Below are positions 15,523 to 20,435 of a stretch of 20,435 nucleotides of DNA, piece after piece. Under the pieces are notes generated by a model that was not told the origin of the DNA, did not search any database, and saw only the letters and a list, made by a program, of their open reading frames with translations. The translations under genes were made by a program, and so were the position numbers. The stretch's first letter is position 1. Every line of letters begins with the position of its first letter. Source of the stretch: Fragilariopsis cylindrus CCMP1102 (taxonomy: Eukaryota > Bacillariophyta > Bacillariophyceae > Bacillariales > Bacillariaceae); contig FMBT01000074.1 of assembly GCA_900095095.1 (NCBI GenBank), positions 1-20,435 on the forward strand. The letters are read 5' to 3'.

Positions 15523-18500
15523 TTAGCAAATCTCTACAGAATCTTGAAGTGGTTCATCCTGAACAATTTCATCTTCTTGACTTTTTTCAGCGACACTAGT
15601 AATCTTTTTCGTATCGTTAACCCTCTTCCTTTTCTTCCCTGCCAAAGGATGAGGCTTCTTCGATTTTTTCAAAGGATTCTCACGAGCGAGCTTGTCATCT
15701 TCTATAATGCTATCATTCATCTTTACCACTTCCTTCCGCACAACTCTCAAACGCTCCACACGCCTCTCCTTCGATGCCTTCGCGAGCTGAATTTCCCTTT
15801 CTAGAAGTTCAATTTGTTTCTTCAAACAGGTAGACCTCTCCGCGGATGTCTTTTTCCCCTTCAGTCTGATGGTATCCCATGGGTTTAGAATAATTTTTCC
15901 GGGAGCCCCCGTATCTTGCTTTGGCATCGGAATTAGACCAGCAGATGCACGAAAGGCCAGAGCCATGCCACTCAAATTGGTTGAATCAATCAAAGAGGAT
16001 TGGATCCATTTTTGATCTCCACCCAAACCTAGGGGCTTGTAGTCCCCGTTTTTTGATGCTCGACTGACATAACCACTAACTATTGCTGATGCACGTTCTC
16101 GTTTAGATACAATTAAATGACGTCTCCCGGGAGCTGGATCAGAAAGCTTCCGCTTCTTCTTTTGATGTTGAACTCCCTTGAGAGCCTTTTCTCTTTCTCT
16201 CATGCGCTTTCTCCGCTTCTTTTCCAGATCTCTCGTCTCTTGACGTTTTTCTTTTTCCTTCAACTTCACATCCTTTGCCTTTTTTGCTTTATCAGCTCTC
16301 ACTTTCTTCGCTTTAAGAGTTTTTTGCTTTTTTTCCGCATCAAGCTTCTGCTGTTTTATGATCTGAGCTCGTTTTTTTCGTCCGGCCATGGAAAAGTCCA
16401 AAAGTCCATTGGATGCAAGCAATTCATTGCACTCATCCATATCTAAATCTTCACTAGTAAGATCGTCATCATCAGTTTCGCCATCTGCCTCATCGTCCGA
16501 CTGAGACAAAACACTATAGCTGTATCCCTCTTCTTCATGCTCTTCTTCGTCCTCCTCTTCCTCTACAGGACCTCCAATGTCTTGCAGCTGAAGCTCAAAC
16601 TCTTCCAGAGCCCATTGAGCTTCCTCTATGGCGTTCGCATAGGTTTTTGAACCAAGAATGTTCGCTAGACTTTTGCGTGAAACTTTTTTCGTACGATGCC
16701 CTGAGACATCCTTCTTGTTGGGATCGTCTGCTGAATTGAAATTCTCAACAATGTCTGCCTCCCGAACCCAGATGAACTCGTGCGAGCCAAGAAATTCCAC
16801 CAGGAAGAAACTCTGGGGGTCTGCTTGACCTAGGCTTTGTCGCTTAACAGCTTGTTCAGCTTTGCGTTTTCCAGTAAGTAACTGAGATTTGAGCTTTTCT
16901 GGTAATCTAGCCTCGTTTCTTTCGGTTAAAAATTTGTGCCAATCTTCTTTCTGGTCTGAGGGTGCGATAATTCCCAATACTAAAGCCGGCCAAAAAGGTT
17001 TCTTGCTCGACTCTCTCGCCCATACTGCTGCTGCCATACAACCCCAAATACTCGATTGGCTTACTCCTCGACAGGTTGCTTCGTGAATGGGTACGACTAA
17101 TTGACCGAGATACCGATCCATCCTACTTGCGATCCTAATTCTAAGCGAAGTATTCATAGTTTCGAGTCCATCTCCTTCTGTATAACACTTTCGCACATTT
17201 GCTTCAAGTTCGTCTACTCCCAGCTCTTCATTATTAGCCACGATTTCTCGGAGGGACGCTTCTAACTTTCTGAATTTTTCTAGAACAACCTCCAAATCAC
17301 CTTCATCGTCATCATCTAACATGACACCTTCTCCCCAAATGGGTTGTGTATCTAAAGGATCCACAAGCCCGCCATTCTCAATAAGGTCGTGTAAAGCTTC
17401 CGCAGCCCTTTCTAAACATTTTCCAGCCATAACGGACAAGCCCGAAACAATTAACCGCCTTTTTCGGTACTGTGCACGTTCTTCCATCGCAGATCGTATG
17501 GTTGCGTGAGGATCTTGGGTTTTCGATCGTCCTCCTCCAGAGCCTGTAGGTGGTGGCGGAGGGAAGTCTGATCCAAGCATGTGTTCTTGCCACAAATCGT
17601 TAAATAGATCTCGTAAATGTAAGGCAATCGATACGAATGATGGAACGGCATCCTTGTTGCTGGGATGAGAATGGTATTTGAAACAATTCGCGAAAATCCT
17701 CCATGCATCGAGGCGGACATCACGTAAGTTTTCATATTGGCGACGACGGATTTTGCGACATACTTTTCCTAGATCAACAGGATGATCAACAATCTTCGTG
17801 TACACGTTCATAAGCTGTGGGTATCGTACACGGTAGTGTATAAAAGAACAAACATAGGAATGAATTGTTATTTATTTAAACGAATCGATGAGTAAGCACG
17901 ATGCGAAAACGAGGGAAATACTGATGACAACAGAAACATTTATCTCCATCTCACATCACATTACGTACCTCAGGATGCAATAGCGCCACAGGTCGACTAA
18001 ATTCGGCCAAGAGTGGTACTCTACAAAATTGTTCCATCAGGGCCTCCAGTTTCCCGTATTCTGTTTCTGTTATGGGTGATTGAGGATCGTCCATAGTCGG
18101 AACCGACAGTCTACCAGCAGTCCCGTTGTTGGATTTGCGATTACCAACATCGACAATTTTCTTACCGCTGCCAGTGTTGCCGCTTTTATTTATCTTCTTC
18201 TTTCTTGCAGAATTTGGCATCGTCTTCTTCTTTTTCGAAGCCGGGGGAGGTGCTGAAACCAAATTTGGCGTGGATGTTTCCGAAGAAATTGCGGAATCCG
18301 CTACCGTTCCTGCTTGTATAGACTTGTTCTTTTTCGGTTTGTTGTCATTATTGTCCCCTTCTTCACTCTTGCTACTTTTTGCATTAGCCTTAGACGCAGT
18401 CTCTTGTTCTTGTTTTTGTTCAGCCTCCAGTTCCTCGAGAATTACTTGACGTCGAACAGCAGAGGCTAGTTTCTTTGCCATTGCTTCTGGCTTACCCCGC

Positions 18501-19183
18501 GGTTGCGGTTGCGGTTTTGGTTGCGGAGGAGAAGGTTGGGACTGAGCTGAATCAGTATCCCCCTCGTCGTCTTCACCACCATGCGCTTCTTGTATCGACG
18601 TTGCTTCGTTGTCTTTTTCCTCATCTTTGTAAGGTCGTATTTGCAACTCTGGGTTGTTATTCACGTCGTAGTCGTCGTCATGATCGTCATACGCTGCCGC
18701 GGCACCAGCAGTAGCGATGGTAGATTGCGGTGCGAGTCGTTGAAGTTCATGCAGAGCTGCTTGCTGTTGTTGCTGATGATGCAGCGCTTGTTGCTGCTGC
18801 TGCTGATGCAGCGCTTGTTGTTGTTGTACTCGAGCAGCGGCGGTTGCAAGGGCAATATTCGTGTTGCGTTCTTCCTGAAGCGCCACGGCAAGGGCTAAAC
18901 GATCTTCAGCCGTCGTAGCTCCTACTCGCTGATGTGCGTAGTAGGCGGCGTTTGGGTTATTTCCTTGTTCTGCCATCAAGTTCATGTGTAAACCCGAGAG
19001 ACGATGTTCCTGCTGATTCCGAGCAGCGGCGTTAGCTAAGAGATATGCTAGCTGAGAGTCCTGATGTTGTTGATGTTGTTGCTGTTGTTGCTGCTGGTAA
19101 CGAGCATACTGAGGAGGAATGGACGGATGTTGACCTGCAGGCGGGCCGGGGGGGAATTGCCCGTTCTGGTTGTCGTTGTTCAT
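15523..19183 (-). CDS. PolyQ bromodomain / PWWP-like chromatin reader
   Basis: Two exons, 19183-17969 and 17814-15523, join in phase 0 to about 1168 residues; the intron (17968-17815) runs GTACGT to CCACAG. The ATG at 19183 (MNNDNQNGQFPPG) is the first after an upstream TTG-started extension. Residues 1-150 are Gln-rich with CAG/CAA runs. A basic, Lys-rich nuclear-type stretch follows. The splice junction lies inside a bromodomain (about 375-480): TEYGKLEALMEQFCRVPLLAEFSRPVALLHPE joins LMNVYTKIVDHPVDLGKVCRKI, then the QYENLRDVRLDAWRIFANCFKYH helix. Further on (about 650-770), AAAVWARESSKKPFWPALVLG and SFFLVEFLGSHEFIWVREADIVENF form a PWWP-like fold that reads methylated histone and DNA. Acidic and long Lys/Arg coiled-coil regions complete the protein. 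It probably recognises acetylated and methylated chromatin; partners are unknown. It is divergent from the exocyst-like gene. Confidence 0.8.
18755..18840 (-). repeat. CAG/CAA triplet tract encoding polyQ
   Basis: The plus strand shows interrupted TTG/CTG triplet runs that encode Gln-rich blocks with Ala-Leu-His interruptions, in the bromodomain gene. A second similar tract lies at about 19060-19100 (QQQQQQQHQQHQ). Such tracts are prone to length change. Confidence 0.85.
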
Positions 19184-19672
19184 GATGAAAATCAACAAAG
19201 TCAGTGATAAATAATAGTCTCTACTATCGAACTAGGCAGTACGAAGAAAGCCTGATGACCAATCTTAAACACCACAACAATAAAAATTATAAAGTGTATG
19301 ACTTCGAGAGTGTAATAATTATACCCGCAAAACAAGTTCCATAAGCACTGTGCAAGCACGGCACAACACGCGCATATCAACTTCTACATGGTAATTTTGT
19401 TGCATCTTCTCATCAATATCACTTCGTCGGAATATCATCAAGACAAGTTTTATTTTTCGTGTCTTTCCACGGTATCCATGCGGTTGCGCACGTGAATAAA
19501 TGACAACAGATAAATTTAAATTTTTGTTTTCCCACAAGCTCCTTGCGAGAAAATAGTTGCTGAGACTTTTAAACTTTATATTTCAACATTTCAACATACA
19601 GTATCAACTTTAAAACTTATAGGACCTAACATTAAACATGTTGTAACAAAACAAACCGAGTACAATAAGACC
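19184..19672. promoter_or_regulatory. Putative bidirectional promoter, bromodomain gene / exocyst-like gene
   Basis: A 489-bp AT-rich region separates two divergent genes. No RNA gene was seen. Minus-strand ORFs at 19319-19537 and 19610-19894 have no recognisable features, and the latter overlaps the downstream gene antisense. No specific promoter element is claimed. Confidence 0.35.
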
Positions 19673-20435
19673 ATGGTGACCGAAGAATCTGAACTCTCGA
19701 CGGAAATCGTCTCCCCTCAAAGAAATAACAGTGACCATCTGGGTGACGTATCTGGGAATCCTGCTAATACTACAAGCAGCATTACTCCGTCGAAACTTTC
19801 TCCCAATAAACAACAGCAAAACCTTGTGAACGTTACAGCTCGTGCAAGTCGTCGTCGTCAAGAAGCTGTACGAAGGTTGGTTGCCGACGTTCAAGCTCGT
19901 CCGGATCGAAAACTAGCCTCCAATTCTGGGATTGGAGTGGGGGTAACTGGCGATGGGACGACCAAAGAATCACAGGATTGGATTATTGCGAGCACAGTAG
20001 CAGCGTCACTTGAACGAGGGTTGGATAGAGAACTGCACCACGAATTGGTGCAAGAAGCCAAAGAAAACTCAGGTCGTATTGGACAAGTATGTCACGATCA
20101 TTCAGATGTCTTTTTGGCTTCTGTAGGGAAAGTTGTTGCCTTGGGAAATCCCTCGTCGGATTTAGCGTCTAAGTTAAGCACGGCACAAGACGAACTAGAA
20201 CAGAAGACCTCTGGACCCATGCAACAAGCGGCGATGCTGTGGGAAGAGGCCACCGCTTCACACGCTAGAGCAAGAGCTCTGTATATTATGGTACAAGAAT
20301 TTCATAAAGTGGCAATTTATCTAGAAAAAGCACGGAAACAAGCTGCATTAGGGCGGCCCCGAGGAGCGCTCGGTAAGTACATACTAAAAGGATAATGATA
20401 TACTTCGAAGTAATAATGATTAGATCCTTGATCTT
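19673..20435 (+). CDS. Coiled-coil protein, possible exocyst subunit (Sec15/EXOC6-like), first exon
   Basis: The first exon, 19673-20372, ends with CTCG then donor GTAAGTAC (20373), in phase 1 after 233 codons; the gene continues past the right edge. The N-terminal 50 residues are Ser/Asn-rich and disordered, followed by an Arg-rich helix (ASRRRQEAVRRLVADVQ). Residues about 150-233 are helical: a GKVVAL..., LSTAQDELEQ..., WEEATASHARARALYIMVQEFHKVAIYLEKARKQ region ending in LGRPRGAL. This is the kind of N-terminal coiled coil found in exocyst and other tethering-complex (CATCHR) subunits, with the rod's first 'x-YxxAL'-like step beginning where the exon ends. The Sec15 assignment rests on general resemblance only and could be wrong within that superfamily. 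The ATG context (ACCATGG) is favourable. Confidence 0.45.

Noticed and set aside
18126..18898. Several plus-strand ORFs rich in Leu/Val opposite the polyQ region
   Set aside because: Antisense readings of CAG/CAA repeats and low-complexity coding sequence; no independent support.
1..20435. Prokaryotic operon, CRISPR array, tRNA or rRNA genes
   Set aside because: No direct-repeat/spacer pattern or cloverleaf was seen; GT-AG introns and protein families indicate a nuclear eukaryotic locus.

Overview
The window looks like nuclear DNA of a photosynthetic stramenopile, most probably a diatom. The evidence is short GT-AG introns of about 108-390 nt, AT-rich intergenic DNA and compact single-exon genes. 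A dephospho-CoA kinase also begins with a signal peptide followed by an ASAF-like motif (CSAF), the hallmark of import into a secondary plastid. A BtaA-type betaine-lipid synthase and a bestrophin channel fit the same origin. The species cannot be determined from the sequence alone.

Layout, left to right. (1) 1-1439, minus: 5' part of a betaine-lipid synthase (BtaA domain), running off the left edge. (2) 2560-4762, plus, four exons, divergent from it: a 598-residue membrane protein that joins an Mpo1/DUF962-like domain, a region with an HxD...H dioxygenase-like pattern, and a PEMT-type phospholipid methyltransferase. (3) 4797-5001: a 201-bp MITE with 42-bp inverted repeats and TA target duplication. 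(4) 5422-6777, minus: DPH7 (diphthine methyl ester hydrolase, WD40). (5) 7677-11700, minus, multi-exon: a eukaryotic-type bestrophin channel followed by a long acidic, repetitive C-terminal tail; one frame break near 9620-9760 is unresolved. (6) 12650-13858, minus: a DUF4460 (TCAIM-like) J-domain-related protein. (7) 14258-15214, plus: plastid dephospho-CoA kinase. (8) 15523-19183, minus, two exons: a polyQ, bromodomain and PWWP-like chromatin reader. (9) 19673 to beyond the right edge, plus: first exon of a coiled-coil protein, possibly an exocyst subunit.

Two observations stand out. First, intron 3 of the lipid-methyltransferase gene (plus strand) and the last intron of the bestrophin gene (minus strand) are near-identical: 106 of 111 bases, no gaps, homology running from splice donor to splice acceptor. 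Unrelated genes sharing an intron as a mobile unit is the signature of an introner element. Second, the betaine-lipid synthase is head-to-head with the three-part oxygenase/methyltransferase fusion. This suggests an undescribed lipid head-group or acyl-chain modification module, for example one acting on DGTS/DGTA-type betaine lipids; the function is an inference. The remaining genes are housekeeping or chromatin genes with no evident functional link. No rRNA, tRNA, CRISPR array or prokaryote-style operon was seen.
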